Positions 1 to 8,633 are shown, numbered from the stretch's first letter. The stretch is 64,000 nucleotides of DNA from Pseudidiomarina tainanensis (GCF_004214835.1 NZ_PIQJ01000003.1:1-64000), one strand, 5' to 3'. The notes: generated from the sequence alone by a model not told the origin. Numbers and translations: made by a program.

Positions 1-87
1 GATCCATTCCGAACTCAGTAGTGAAACGCTTCAGCGCCGATGGTAGTGTGGGGCTTCCCCATGTGAGAGTAGGACACCGCCAGGCTT
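1..87 (+). rRNA. rrf: 5S ribosomal RNA, 3' part
   Basis: The window opens inside a 5S rRNA gene. The sequence reads through the conserved CCGAACTCAG and GTGAAACGC segments, the GCGCCGATGGTAGTGTGGGG block and the closing CGCCAGGCTT, which match the last two thirds of gammaproteobacterial 5S rRNA. About the first 35 bases lie before the window. It should be the last gene of an rRNA operon, because a strong terminator follows 14 bases later. The exact 3' end may differ by 1-2 bases. Confidence 0.96.
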
Positions 88-100
88 CAAATACGACGAG

Positions 101-128
101 ACCCCGAGCTAACGCTCGGGGTTTTTTT
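101..128 (+). terminator. Intrinsic terminator of the rRNA operon
   Basis: A perfect 9-bp stem, ACCCCGAGC/GCTCGGGGT, with a TAAC loop is followed by a run of seven T. It sits just after the 5S gene and reads in the same direction. Confidence 0.95.
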
Positions 129-184
129 CGTTTACGGACCCAACAGCGCAGCGCACGAACAACGCCTTTCGTCTCTGCCTTCCA

Positions 185-212
185 CTAATATCTAATATCC
201 AATAGCTAATAT
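185..212. repeat. Four tandem 7-bp units (CTAATAT)
   Basis: The units CTAATAT, CTAATAT, CCAATAG and CTAATAT follow each other exactly. Three are identical and one differs at two positions. They lie in the 204-base gap between the rRNA terminator and the TonB-dependent receptor gene. The function is unknown: a chance AT-rich repeat, a variable-number tract and stacked protein sites are all possible. Confidence 0.6.
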
Positions 213-239
213 CATCTCTATCTTCATATCTTCGGAACA

Positions 240-257
240 TTCTGATCTATATCAGAA
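240..257. promoter_or_regulatory. Short palindrome upstream of the TonB-dependent receptor
   Basis: TTCTGAT and ATCAGAA form a perfect 7-bp inverted repeat around CTAT, 75 bases before the receptor start codon. The position suits an operator. I do not recognise it as a Fur, Zur or other named box. The rest of 130-332 is AT-rich and holds no reading frame I would support. Confidence 0.3.
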
Positions 258-332
258 CAAATCGGTGTAATTAATAAGTCACAAAATCAACTATCATATT
301 AATTACAAACAATAGAAGTAGAGGACATCGAT

Positions 333-2741
333 ATGACTAATTCTAATTTACGATTAGCAATATTGGCTTCATTAAGCCCAGCATTGTATATCTCTGGAAA
401 TACGGCATTTGCTCAAGATAACACAGAGGCTGAAGCCGCAGAGCGCATCCAAGTTGTCGGGTCACGACTTTCCTATCGCACCGCGACCGATGGTTCAGCG
501 CCTGTTGATATCATTTCTGGTGATGATCTTGCTGCTAGCGGTATCACAGAAACTGCTCGCGCCCTTCAATATGCTGTGCCGAGCTTTAACTTCCCAAGTT
601 CTTCGATTACTGACGGTTCGGATGCCGTACGTCCTGCTTCGTTGCGTGGTTTATCGCCTGACCATACGCTGGTATTAATTAACGGCAAACGTCGTCATAG
701 CAGCGCATTAGTGCATTTGAACGGTACGACTGGTCGTGGTAGCTCAAATGTCGATTTAAATGCTATTCCTATTTCTGCTATTAAGCGCATTGAAGTATTG
801 CGTGATGGTGCTGCCGCGCTGTATGGCTCAGATGCAATCGCTGGTGTGATTAATATTGTTTTGAAAGACCAAAGCGAGGGTGGCTCTATTACTGCCAATG
901 GCGGTCAGACTTATGAAGGTGATGGCGAGCAGTACAAAGTGCATGGTAATACAGGATTCTTAATTGGTGACGCTGGCTCGTTAACCCTTGCAGCTGAGTA
1001 TCACCATAAGAATAAGACCAATCGCGCCGGTTTAGATCCGCGCCAACAGTACCCACTCGTGAATGGTGAATTAGATCCGCGTGAAGAAACATTTAATCGC
1101 TTAAATCATCACGTCGGTGACGCTTCCTTTGAAAACAAAGCAGTGTTTGCAAACTTTAAGATGCCTGTGGGTGATTCTTCGCAATTGTATGCGTTTGCAG
1201 GTTATAGTGATCGTACTTCGCAATCGGGCGCATTTTATCGTCGCGCACTCGATAATCGTAACCTTCTAGAAGTTTACCCTGATGGTTTCTTGCCATTATT
1301 GTCGCCGGAAACACAAGATGTGAGTTTCACTGGTGGTTATAAATTCCGTGTTGGCGAGTGGGATGTCGATGTGAGTGCGGGTATGGGATCGAGTGAATTC
1401 CAGTACCGTCTCGAAAACTCACTTAATGCATCTTTAGGCCCAACCACGCCAACTGAATTTGATGCCGGTACTTTAAAAATGGAAGAAACGAATGCAAGCA
1501 TTGATTTCTCTCGCTTCATTCCATTTGTAAATAACTCGGATTTAGCTGTCGCATTTGGTGTTAGTTATCGCGAGAATGCATACGAAATTACAGCTGGCGA
1601 TGAAGCTTCATACGTGAATGGCGAATTTGACGGGCGTCCGGCAGGAAGCCAAGGTTTCACAGGATTCAAGCCTGAATCAGAAGTTGACGAATCGCGTGAT
1701 AACATTGGTATTTATGCTGAAGTCGAAAACATGCTAACGAGTCAGTTCCAGTGGGGCGCGGCGATTCGTTACGAAGACTATTCTGACTTCGGTAGTAATA
1801 CGAGTTGGAAACTATCTGGACGGTACGATTTCACCGATAGTTTTGCGGTGCGCGCTACGGCTAATACAGGCTTTAGAGCGCCAAGTGTGCAGCAGATATA
1901 TTTTACCAACATCTCAACACTGTTTATTAATCGTGATGGCGTGCTTGTTCCAGAACAATCAGGTACGTTCAATAACATTAGTCCAGTCGCACAATCACTG
2001 GAACTGGGCGCTCTCCAACCAGAAGAATCGCAAAGTTTCAGTTTCGGTTTCGTCTGGCGTGGTGCTGAAGATTTAACGTTGACTGTCGACGCCTTCCGAA
2101 TTGCGATTGATGATCGCATCATTCTATCGAGTTCGTTAGTGCCGGGAGATTCTCCAGCAGTTGCCGAAGCCCTTGCGCAAGCAGGTGCGGATAATGCACG
2201 ATTCTTTATCAACGCCGTAGACACCACAACACAAGGTGTTGATGTCGTTCTCACCAAGGATTTCCAATTGGAATATGGTGACTTGCGTGCGCAGTTTGCT
2301 TATGGCTATAACAAAACCGAAATTGATGGCGTCAATCTGCCACAAATTCTTGATGGCTTAGAGGGCAAGTTGTTTGATGGTGTCGAACGCACACGTATGA
2401 CGCGCTCAGTCCCGCGCAATAGCGGGTCACTCGCATTGACCCATAGCATCAATGATTTCGAGACGCGCTTGGCATTCAACTATTTTGGTGACTACGTGCT
2501 CGAGAATAATTCAGGTTTGCAAACGACGTTCAGTGGTAAATGGGTTACCGATTTGTCGATGCGTTACCAGGCCACCGACAATATGAATGTGAGTGTTGGG
2601 GTACAGAATCTATTTGATGAATATCCAGACGAACAAGATCCGTCGAATCAGTTCAATGGCATCTTTATTTATCCAAACACGAACGCGCCTTTCGGCTTCA
2701 ACGGCGGCTATTATTTTGCTGAGTTAACCTATTCGTTTTAA
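333..2741 (+). CDS. TonB-dependent outer-membrane receptor, substrate unknown
   Basis: This 802-residue protein should import a ligand across the outer membrane using energy from TonB/ExbBD. Residues 1 to about 27 are a signal peptide ending AFA. A TonB-box-like stretch (AERIQVVGS) follows, then a plug domain to about residue 165 with the typical LINGKRRHS and IEVLRDGAAALYGSDAIAGV motifs. The rest is a 22-strand-type barrel ending in the usual C-terminal aromatic residue (ELTYSF). Length is normal for the family. It stands alone between two terminators, with no siderophore, sugar or vitamin genes beside it, so the substrate cannot be inferred. A palindrome and a heptamer repeat lie upstream. 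Confidence 0.93.
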   Translation: MTNSNLRLAILASLSPALYISGNTAFAQDNTEAEAAERIQVVGSRLSYRTATDGSAPVDIISGDDLAASGITETARALQYAVPSFNFPSSSITDGSDAVRPASLRGLSPDHTLVLINGKRRHSSALVHLNGTTGRGSSNVDLNAIPISAIKRIEVLRDGAAALYGSDAIAGVINIVLKDQSEGGSITANGGQTYEGDGEQYKVHGNTGFLIGDAGSLTLAAEYHHKNKTNRAGLDPRQQYPLVNGELDPREETFNRLNHHVGDASFENKAVFANFKMPVGDSSQLYAFAGYSDRTSQSGAFYRRALDNRNLLEVYPDGFLPLLSPETQDVSFTGGYKFRVGEWDVDVSAGMGSSEFQYRLENSLNASLGPTTPTEFDAGTLKMEETNASIDFSRFIPFVNNSDLAVAFGVSYRENAYEITAGDEASYVNGEFDGRPAGSQGFTGFKPESEVDESRDNIGIYAEVENMLTSQFQWGAAIRYEDYSDFGSNTSWKLSGRYDFTDSFAVRATANTGFRAPSVQQIYFTNISTLFINRDGVLVPEQSGTFNNISPVAQSLELGALQPEESQSFSFGFVWRGAEDLTLTVDAFRIAIDDRIILSSSLVPGDSPAVAEALAQAGADNARFFINAVDTTTQGVDVVLTKDFQLEYGDLRAQFAYGYNKTEIDGVNLPQILDGLEGKLFDGVERTRMTRSVPRNSGSLALTHSINDFETRLAFNYFGDYVLENNSGLQTTFSGKWVTDLSMRYQATDNMNVSVGVQNLFDEYPDEQDPSNQFNGIFIYPNTNAPFGFNGGYYFAELTYSF

Positions 2742-2767
2742 ATTAAAAATCTAACGAAATAGTTGTC

Positions 2768-2800
2768 AAAGCCACTAACTCCAAGTTAGTGGCTTTTTTA
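2768..2800 (+). terminator. Intrinsic terminator after the TonB-dependent receptor
   Basis: A 13-bp stem, AAAGCCACTAACT/AGTTAGTGGCTTT, with a 3-base loop runs into a T-rich tail. It begins 27 bases after the receptor stop codon and separates that gene from the sigma-54 promoter that follows. Confidence 0.93.
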
Positions 2801-2840
2801 TTTTCTAAATTAAACACAATAAAAACAAGTAGATAAAAGT

Positions 2841-2857
2841 AGGCACGACAATTGCAT
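2841..2857 (+). promoter_or_regulatory. Sigma-54 (RpoN) promoter
   Basis: The sequence aGGCACGacaaTTGCA matches the sigma-54 consensus TGGCACG-N4-TTGCW at all fixed positions except the first T. The -24 GG is at 2842-2843 and the -12 GC at 2854-2855, with correct spacing. Transcription should start near 2867, about 54 bases before the ATG of the small membrane protein. An enhancer-binding activator such as PspF would be required, but I could not identify its upstream site. Confidence 0.78.
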
Positions 2858-2920
2858 AGTAAATATCAGACACATAATTTTTGGTTTGATCAGTTACTCG
2901 GATTTATTAGGAGATTTACT

Positions 2921-3232
2921 ATGCAACGCAAAACAAACATCGTCTGGATTATTCTCGCTATTGTCGCGGCTTTATTCTTTGCTGACGAAATACTCGGCTT
3001 TGTTGGCGCAATTCTTGGCATTGTTTTTAGTATTGGATTAACCGGGTTATTGGTTCTGGCCCTTGCCGCAGGTGCGTTTGCATTAGCCGTTTTTGTCGGC
3101 TGTAGTGTTGGACTTGCTCTAACAATTGCGGTGGTAGCATTGGTGATGAGCTTGTTCGGTTGGCTTCTGCCCTATTTAGTCGTCGGATTCTTGGTGTACT
3201 TAGCGGTTCGAAAAAAGCCAAATACTGTGTAA
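2921..3232 (+). CDS. Small multi-pass membrane protein, PspG-like
   Basis: This is a 103-residue protein with three to four hydrophobic segments (about residues 7-20, 22-40, 42-70 and 74-95) and a basic C-terminus (RKKPNTV). The start at 2921 follows a good ribosome binding site (AGGAG at 2909-2913). An in-frame upstream start at 2852 falls inside the sigma-54 promoter and is rejected. The last third, with LLPYLVVGFLVYLAVRKKP, resembles the LLPW-hydrophobic-K pattern of phage shock protein G by eye. In enterobacteria pspG is a sigma-54/PspF target, so the promoter supports that reading. Resemblance is weak, and a generic small membrane protein is the alternative. The copper chaperone gene follows after about 30 bases. 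Confidence 0.6.
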   Translation: MQRKTNIVWIILAIVAALFFADEILGFVGAILGIVFSIGLTGLLVLALAAGAFALAVFVGCSVGLALTIAVVALVMSLFGWLLPYLVVGFLVYLAVRKKPNTV

Positions 3233-3263
3233 ACTGCAATCATCAATGGTTGTGGAGACGATG

Positions 3264-3689
3264 ATGCAAGTATTAAAGATATTATTGGCTTTGGGATTGT
3301 TATTACCGATTTCGCTCAGTGCTGCTGAAGTCGAAATCTCCAATCCGTGGGTTAAAGAGTCGATTCCGGGTACAGAGAATGGCGCTGGTTACTTTACGAT
3401 TACTAATACTGGCTCGTCAGTGATTAGTATAGTTGGAGCTACCACTGCTGCGTCACGAGCTGTTGAGGTGCATCAACACGTGATGCGCGATGGCATGATG
3501 CGTATGCGACGGGTACCAGAGTTAACGCTTGAACCCAGCGCAACGGTGGTTTTTCAGCCGGGCGGCTACCATTTGATGCTATTTGGTGTAAAGAATGCGT
3601 TTAAACCGGGTGATCAAGTTGAATTTACGCTTCAATTCAGTGATGGTGATAGTGTAAGCTTCGACGCCGAAGTTCGATCAATCCGTTAG
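3264..3689 (+). CDS. Periplasmic copper chaperone, PCu(A)C family
   Basis: This family of periplasmic proteins binds Cu(I) and delivers it, for example to cytochrome c oxidase. After a signal peptide (ILLALGLLLPISLSAA), the mature part starts at NPWVKESIPG and carries the copper motif: His in VHQHVM, Met residues in MMRMRRVPEL, then the HLM near GGYHLMLFG. The start is placed at 3264, seven bases after GGAG at 3253-3256; ATG at 3261 and 3246 are in-frame alternatives. It lies about 30 bases after the PspG-like gene and 14 bases before the outer-membrane protein gene, so the three may be co-transcribed. Confidence 0.88.
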   Translation: MQVLKILLALGLLLPISLSAAEVEISNPWVKESIPGTENGAGYFTITNTGSSVISIVGATTAASRAVEVHQHVMRDGMMRMRRVPELTLEPSATVVFQPGGYHLMLFGVKNAFKPGDQVEFTLQFSDGDSVSFDAEVRSIR

Positions 3690-3703
3690 AAAGGATCATA
3701 TAC

Positions 3704-4453
3704 ATGAAAAAGGTTGCCGCAGTCATTCTTGCTCCAGCTATGTTGTTATCAAGTGCGGTTCAGGCCGATACCTTGCTCGGAGTTTATGCAGGGGGGCAGA
3801 TTTGGGATACGGAAAATACCGGGAGTTTTGGATCTGGTGCAGGAAATCAATCATTTGGATTCGCGGATGAAAAGCAACAAAGCTTTTATATCGCGTTAGA
3901 ACATCCAGTTCCGTTGTTGCCAAACATTAAAATTCGCGAAAATGAATTATCGACGCAAGGCTTCGTGACGCTTTCGGAAGATTTCGTCTATAACGGTGAA
4001 GGTTATAGCGCTGGTACATCGCTTGCGAGCGCAATCGACTTAAGCCATACCGATGTCACCTTGTATTATGAAATTTTTGACAACGATTTACTGTCATTCG
4101 ATATCGGTGTTACCGGTAAAAAAGTTGATGGCTTATTGGCCGTGCGCGATGCGCAATCAGAGAACTCATTAAAGAGTGATGGATGGATTCCTACCGGTTA
4201 CGCTCAATTGCGAGTAGGCATACCTGCCACACCATTAACGGTTTATGGTTTAGCAAACGCAATCAGCATCGATGATAGCAGTGTTCGTGATATCGAAGCG
4301 GGCATCGAATATCGTTTAGTAGAAAACTTAGCAGTCGATTTGAACTTACAGTTAGGTTATCGCGATATCACTATCGAACTTGATGATCTTGATGGTATCT
4401 ATTCAGACTTGCAGTTCAAAGGGCCTTATCTCGGTTTAGAAGTCCATTTCTAA
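3704..4453 (+). CDS. Outer-membrane beta-barrel protein, TIGR04219-like
   Basis: This is a 249-residue protein with a signal peptide ending VQA-D and repeated amphipathic beta strands, closing in a C-terminal Phe (GLEVHF) as expected for Bam-inserted barrels. The opening DTLLGVYAGGQIWDTE resembles the TIGR04219 family of outer-membrane proteins, whose function is unknown. AAAGGA about 10 bases before the ATG supports the start. The gap to the copper chaperone is 14 bases. It converges on the DUF3299 gene, and I see only a weak A/T-rich hairpin between them. Confidence 0.8.
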   Translation: MKKVAAVILAPAMLLSSAVQADTLLGVYAGGQIWDTENTGSFGSGAGNQSFGFADEKQQSFYIALEHPVPLLPNIKIRENELSTQGFVTLSEDFVYNGEGYSAGTSLASAIDLSHTDVTLYYEIFDNDLLSFDIGVTGKKVDGLLAVRDAQSENSLKSDGWIPTGYAQLRVGIPATPLTVYGLANAISIDDSSVRDIEAGIEYRLVENLAVDLNLQLGYRDITIELDDLDGIYSDLQFKGPYLGLEVHF

Positions 4454-4473
4454 ACCCAGCACAAAAAGGTTTT

Positions 4474-4962
4474 TTAGTAGTAAGGTGTCACTGTAGCGGC
4501 GGTCATACGATAGCCGACTACAGCGACATCGCCTTCCACTCGTTTGACTTCAATCGTACCCTCTACCCACACGGCATCGAAGGTATCTTCGTATTTCACG
4601 CCGTCAGCAAAATCGACTAGAACGATCTGATTCGGTGGTGGTGGCGGCACGTGCACACAGGCACCAAAATATGGAACCAACAAGAATTGTGTGACTTTTT
4701 CAGCATCACCTTCTAATTGAACAACGTAACCAGGAATCTTGATCTTTTTGCCATCCAAGCTTTCAACCATGGGCGCATCCAATTCTGGTTGGATGGCTAA
4801 CTCTGGGTTCGCGTCATAAAAAGCCTGACTGCGCACGGGTGGTGGTTTATAGCCTTCTGGAACTAGCTCTTTCCAATGCGTTGTTTGATATTCATCGGCA
4901 AGTACTTGTGGCGCAATTAGGCTAAGTATCGCAGTCAAAAATACAGCAGAAATTAATCTCAT
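4474..4962 (-). CDS. DUF3299 periplasmic protein
   Basis: This is a 162-residue secreted protein: a signal peptide (FLTAILSLIAPQVLA-D), then the DUF3299 core with KIKIPGYVVQLEGD, FLLVPYFGACVHVPPPPPNQ and a C-terminal beta-rich part. The Cys-x-His followed by a run of prolines is characteristic of the family. No biochemical activity is established that I know of. It is the last gene of a three-gene operon, overlapping the permease gene by 4 bp (ATGA). That fixed association suggests it works with the transporter, perhaps in metal handling. Confidence 0.85.
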   Translation of the reverse strand: MRLISAVFLTAILSLIAPQVLADEYQTTHWKELVPEGYKPPPVRSQAFYDANPELAIQPELDAPMVESLDGKKIKIPGYVVQLEGDAEKVTQFLLVPYFGACVHVPPPPPNQIVLVDFADGVKYEDTFDAVWVEGTIEVKRVEGDVAVVGYRMTAATVTPYY

Positions 4963-6209
4963 AATCGAATCGTCAACCCATCAGCTAAGGCATTGCGATA
5001 AGCTCGCCATGCCGGAATAAAACTTAATAATATGGCAGCGACAAGAACTGCCCCTGCAAATAAAAATTCAGTGGTGGTAAGCGGTGTTGCGCGTAACAAC
5101 ATACCTGTATTCACCAGTAACCAATCAGAACCCACTCCTAAAATTATAAATAGGAGCCCGATACCAAGCGTGACGCCAGCGATAGCTAATAAAAAGGCTT
5201 CGCTCACTAACAACCCAAATATCGTAAACGGGCCGGCGCCAATGGAACGTAAGACCGCCATTTCTCGACGTCGTTCCCGCAAGCTAGCAAGTAGTGTTGT
5301 TAACATACCCAGCAACCCTGTGGCAACGACCAATGCTGAAACTGCAAAGAGTGCTTTTTCGAAAAGATTCAGTGTTCGCCATAGTTCGGTTAAGGCAAGA
5401 CCCGGCATGATAGCTGTTAACGGCTCACCTTCATAGGTATTGATTTGACGCTGTAATCGAAGCGCCAAGGGCTTATTTGATAAACCCAATAATACCGCAC
5501 TGAGGGTGTAAACCGGCTGCTCATGGACAAGTTCGTGCTTGTGGTCATGATCGTCATGTTCGCTCGCCATGATTTCACCATGCACCAAGCCAAGCCCAGC
5601 TAATGGGACATATAGGGCTTGATCGGCAGGCGTTGCGGTTGGCGCTAATATGCCTTGTACAATGAATGGATGAGCATCATGCTCACTAAAGCTAATACCA
5701 CCTGAGCCATGCGCGATTGTCAGTTCGTCACCCACATTGAGGTCAAGCCGACGTGCAACTTCTGCACCTACAACAACAGCTTCTTGTTGAGCGTCAGTAA
5801 ACGCGGTGCCCGCGCTGAGCTGTAAACGCTCACGATTACCATATTGAAAATACTCAAAGAAAGCTGGTGTGGTTCCGACTACGGGATAGCTGGCAAAACT
5901 ATCACCAAGAGCCATTGGTATATGCCAGGCCACGCCGGGCAACTGTTGTAAGTATTCGTAACTTTGCCAGCTCAAACTGTTATTCATAGCACCGATATGA
6001 AACACGCTGCTTAACAGGAGTTGAGTTGAACCGGTGCGTGCACCGACAATGAGGTCGGTACCTGATATTGTATTGGCGAAGTTTTCTTGAGTTTGTGTGC
6101 GCACACGTTCAACACCTAATAATAATAGAGTGCTGACAGCAATAGCGAGTATGGTTAACCACGCACTCGCTTTACGGTTCGCCAAACTGGCGATGGCGAG
6201 CCGAATCAT
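4959..6209 (-). CDS. ABC transporter permease, FtsX/MacB type, with His-rich loop
   Basis: This 416-residue protein has the MacB/LolC layout: one N-terminal membrane segment (about 15-33), a large periplasmic domain (about 40-280) and three C-terminal segments (about 285-310, 330-362, 385-405) with the FtsX motif LRERRREMAVLRSIGA. The periplasmic domain contains a charged His-rich stretch at residues 217-230 with five His. SEHDAH occurs earlier, at about 175-180. This suggests a metal-related role. It overlaps both neighbours by 4 bp, so translation is probably coupled. The substrate is not known. Similar ABC/DUF3299 sets occur in zinc-responsive operons of Pseudomonas, from memory. Confidence 0.88.
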   Translation of the reverse strand: MIRLAIASLANRKASAWLTILAIAVSTLLLLGVERVRTQTQENFANTISGTDLIVGARTGSTQLLLSSVFHIGAMNNSLSWQSYEYLQQLPGVAWHIPMALGDSFASYPVVGTTPAFFEYFQYGNRERLQLSAGTAFTDAQQEAVVVGAEVARRLDLNVGDELTIAHGSGGISFSEHDAHPFIVQGILAPTATPADQALYVPLAGLGLVHGEIMASEHDDHDHKHELVHEQPVYTLSAVLLGLSNKPLALRLQRQINTYEGEPLTAIMPGLALTELWRTLNLFEKALFAVSALVVATGLLGMLTTLLASLRERRREMAVLRSIGAGPFTIFGLLVSEAFLLAIAGVTLGIGLLFIILGVGSDWLLVNTGMLLRATPLTTTEFLFAGAVLVAAILLSFIPAWRAYRNALADGLTIRL

Positions 6210-6913
6210 TTTGCTTCCCTCCGCGCAGTATTGATTTCATTGAGCTCAATGGCACGGTCGAAATGATGTGCCAAGCTTCCGTCATGCGTAACAAACAGCA
6301 GCGTTATATCATGTTGCTTACAGGCGGTGAAAAGTACTTCAATGAAGTTATCGCGATGGTCAGCATCGAGTGCTGATGTTGGTTCATCGGCAATGATCAG
6401 TGCTGGGTTTCCAAATAATGCGCGCGCCGCTGCCACCCGTTGTTGTTGCCCAACACTCAGTTGATGAGCAGGACGATCGAGATCTTCGGTGTTTAGCCCT
6501 AACTGTTGCAGTAGTTGTTTCGCTAACTGTTCGTGGTTCTTTGATTGCTGAGCGAGTCGTTGACGTCGCACAGGAGAAAACTGTTGTGCGAGAACGACGT
6601 TTTGCCAAGCTGACAAATATGGAAGCAAATTAAACTGTTGAAAAATATAGCCGATTTCGTTAGCTCGGAGTTTGTCGCGTTGGCGTTGTGAGAGCTTGCT
6701 GAGGTCTTTTCCTAAAACAAAAACTTGTTCTGGAGCGGCTTGGTGAATACCGGCTATGAGACTGAGTAAGGTTGATTTACCTGAACCGCTCGCACCGCGC
6801 AGTAACACATGTTCACCGCGATGGATGGTTAATTCAGGAATGTGCAGGAGCGGGCTTGTGGCACCTGGCCACCGAAACTCAAGTTGTTTGAGTTCAATAC
6901 AGGTGCCACCCAT
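6206..6913 (-). CDS. ABC transporter ATP-binding protein, LolD/MacB type
   Basis: This 235-residue ATPase should energise the permease encoded immediately downstream. It has Walker A GASGSGKST (about residues 40-48), a Q-loop in IFQQFNLLPYLSAWQNV, the signature LSVGQQQR, Walker B LIIADEPTSALD and a switch His in LLFVTHD. It is the first gene of the three-gene operon. The ATG lies only 5 bases after the ppa stop codon and has no good ribosome binding site, so it may be translated by coupling to ppa. Confidence 0.92.
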   Translation of the reverse strand: MGGTCIELKQLEFRWPGATSPLLHIPELTIHRGEHVLLRGASGSGKSTLLSLIAGIHQAAPEQVFVLGKDLSKLSQRQRDKLRANEIGYIFQQFNLLPYLSAWQNVVLAQQFSPVRRQRLAQQSKNHEQLAKQLLQQLGLNTEDLDRPAHQLSVGQQQRVAAARALFGNPALIIADEPTSALDADHRDNFIEVLFTACKQHDITLLFVTHDGSLAHHFDRAIELNEINTARREAK

Positions 6914-6918
6914 AGGGC

Positions 6919-7449
6919 TTATTTCTGCTTCGCGCGCTCGAATGAAGTCATGATCTCTTCTTTCGCAGCGTCGATGTCACCCCAGCCTTCAACTTTTACC
7001 CACTTACCTTTTTCAAGCTCTTTATAACGCTCGAAGAAGTGAGTGATTTGGGCTTTCAGTAACTCAGGAAGGTCGTCCACATTGCTAATGTGATCATATT
7101 CCTTGGTTAATTTGCTAACTGGAACCGCAATAACTTTTGCGTCTTCACCAGATTCATCGGTCATCTTCAATACGCCAACAGGGCGACATTTAATGACAGA
7201 GCCTGGTTGCAATGGATAAGGTGTTGGCACTAAAACGTCCACTGGGTCACCATCAAGCGACAAGGTTTCATTGACAAAACCATAGTTACATGGATAGAAC
7301 ATTGGCGTCGACATGAAGCGGTCTACCCATAACGTGCCGGTGTCTTTGTCTACTTCATATTTAATCGGATCTGCATTAGCAGGGATTTCAATGATAACGT
7401 TTACTTCTTCTGGCAGATTTTTACCTGCGCTAACGTGACTTAAGCTCAT
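6919..7449 (-). CDS. ppa: Inorganic pyrophosphatase
   Basis: Cytoplasmic family I pyrophosphatase of 176 residues, which hydrolyses PPi to two phosphates and so drives biosynthetic reactions. The metal-binding signature region is clear: [22 protein letters not shown], with Asp residues that bind Mg2+. [16 protein letters not shown] is also typical. The start at 7449 follows AGGAAA at a normal distance; the longer in-frame frame reaching 7539 would overlap the fbp stop region and is not used. fbp lies upstream on the same strand with a 41-base gap. Confidence 0.97.
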   Translation of the reverse strand: MSLSHVSAGKNLPEEVNVIIEIPANADPIKYEVDKDTGTLWVDRFMSTPMFYPCNYGFVNETLSLDGDPVDVLVPTPYPLQPGSVIKCRPVGVLKMTDESGEDAKVIAVPVSKLTKEYDHISNVDDLPELLKAQITHFFERYKELEKGKWVKVEGWGDIDAAKEEIMTSFERAKQK

Positions 7450-7490
7450 GTTTTTTCCTGTTTCAAAGACGATAAAATTATGGGGCAATA

Positions 7491-8483
7491 TTATACGGTC
7501 TTGTCGCCCGATTGCGAACCCTCTAAGTACCGCAAACACGTTTCAACCTCGTGCTTGGCACCAAGAATAATGCCGACGCGCTGATGAATATCAGTGGGCT
7601 GAATATCCAAAATTCGCTCTTCGCCACTGTGCGCAGCGCCGCCAGCTTGCTCAATGAGCCACGCCATCGGGTTGCCTTCATACATTAACCGCAATTTATA
7701 CGGTTTGTTGGCCGAACGCGCATCCCATGGATAAGCAAATAAACCGCCCCGACATAAAATACGATGCACATCAGCTACCATTGCGGCAACCCAGCGCATA
7801 TTAAAGTTTTTCGCGCGCGGACCGCTCGTGCCAGCTAACAAGTCATCAACATACAGTTGCATACCTTCTTGCCAGTGACGGAAATTAGACATGTTAATGG
7901 CAAATTCTGATGTTTCCGGCTCGATTTTCAAATCTTTCTTCGTGAGTAAGAACTCACCAACCGTTTGGTCTAAGGTAAATAGACGTAAGCCTTGACCAGT
8001 GGTAAAGGCAAGCATGATAGACGGGCCGTATAAGATATAACCGGCGGCAACTTGGTTTTTACCAGGTTGCAAGAACATATCAACATCGCCGCTATTGTTT
8101 TCAGGTACCGGCAAAACTGAAAAAATGGTACCGACCATGCTGTTGATATCAATATTCGAACTTCCATCAAGCGGGTCAAAGGCAACCAAGTACTTACCTT
8201 GTTCGTTGCCAAGCACAATGCCTTCTTCTTCTTCCGATGCAACGGCACGAACATGTTGACATTCCAGCAAGATCTCTTTGATCAGCTGATTCGACAAAAT
8301 ATCCAATTTCTTCTGCGTTTCGCCTTGAATATTTTCCGATAGCGTCGAACCAAGCACGCCGGCTAACTCGCCCTGCCCAACACGAAAAGAAATCTCCTTC
8401 GCACAAATTTGCAAGGAATTAATAACTGATATCAGAGCTTCGTCGACCTGATCATGGCGTAAGGTCGGAATTAGGCGTTGCAT
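7491..8483 (-). CDS. fbp: Fructose-1,6-bisphosphatase class I
   Basis: Gluconeogenic enzyme of 330 residues that removes the 1-phosphate from fructose 1,6-bisphosphate. The metal site sequence [19 protein letters not shown] is intact, as is the substrate region [12 protein letters not shown] and the C-terminal EQAGG. GAGGG upstream of the ATG supports the start. It is divergent from mpl, and the 150-base region between them should hold both promoters. E. coli likewise has fbp beside mpl and near ppa. Confidence 0.97.
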   Translation of the reverse strand: MQRLIPTLRHDQVDEALISVINSLQICAKEISFRVGQGELAGVLGSTLSENIQGETQKKLDILSNQLIKEILLECQHVRAVASEEEEGIVLGNEQGKYLVAFDPLDGSSNIDINSMVGTIFSVLPVPENNSGDVDMFLQPGKNQVAAGYILYGPSIMLAFTTGQGLRLFTLDQTVGEFLLTKKDLKIEPETSEFAINMSNFRHWQEGMQLYVDDLLAGTSGPRAKNFNMRWVAAMVADVHRILCRGGLFAYPWDARSANKPYKLRLMYEGNPMAWLIEQAGGAAHSGEERILDIQPTDIHQRVGIILGAKHEVETCLRYLEGSQSGDKTV

Positions 8484-8633
8484 GGAACCCTCGTGAAATT
8501 ACTTGTTAGTTGCGAACCGAGTTTTAAACGCGGCTAAGTTTACCGCAAATTTAAGCAAATTGCCTGCTCAGATTGTCGTCGTGTGAATGTGCCGTGATAC
8601 ACTAAGGTTAATATAAAAAATTGAGTGAAACCC

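Noticed and set aside
185-212. CRISPR array
   Set aside because: The 7-bp units are contiguous with no spacers, and no cas gene is present.
1778-2257. 159-codon open frame antisense to the TonB-dependent receptor
   Set aside because: No family motif and no ribosome binding site; explained as a shadow of the receptor gene.
2852-2920. In-frame N-terminal extension of the small PspG-like protein
   Set aside because: The upstream start codon lies within the -12 element of the sigma-54 promoter and would precede the predicted transcription start; the ATG at 2921 has a good ribosome binding site.
5032-5436. 134-codon open frame antisense to the ABC permease
   Set aside because: Low-complexity Asn/Ser/Pro translation opposite membrane segments; shadow frame.
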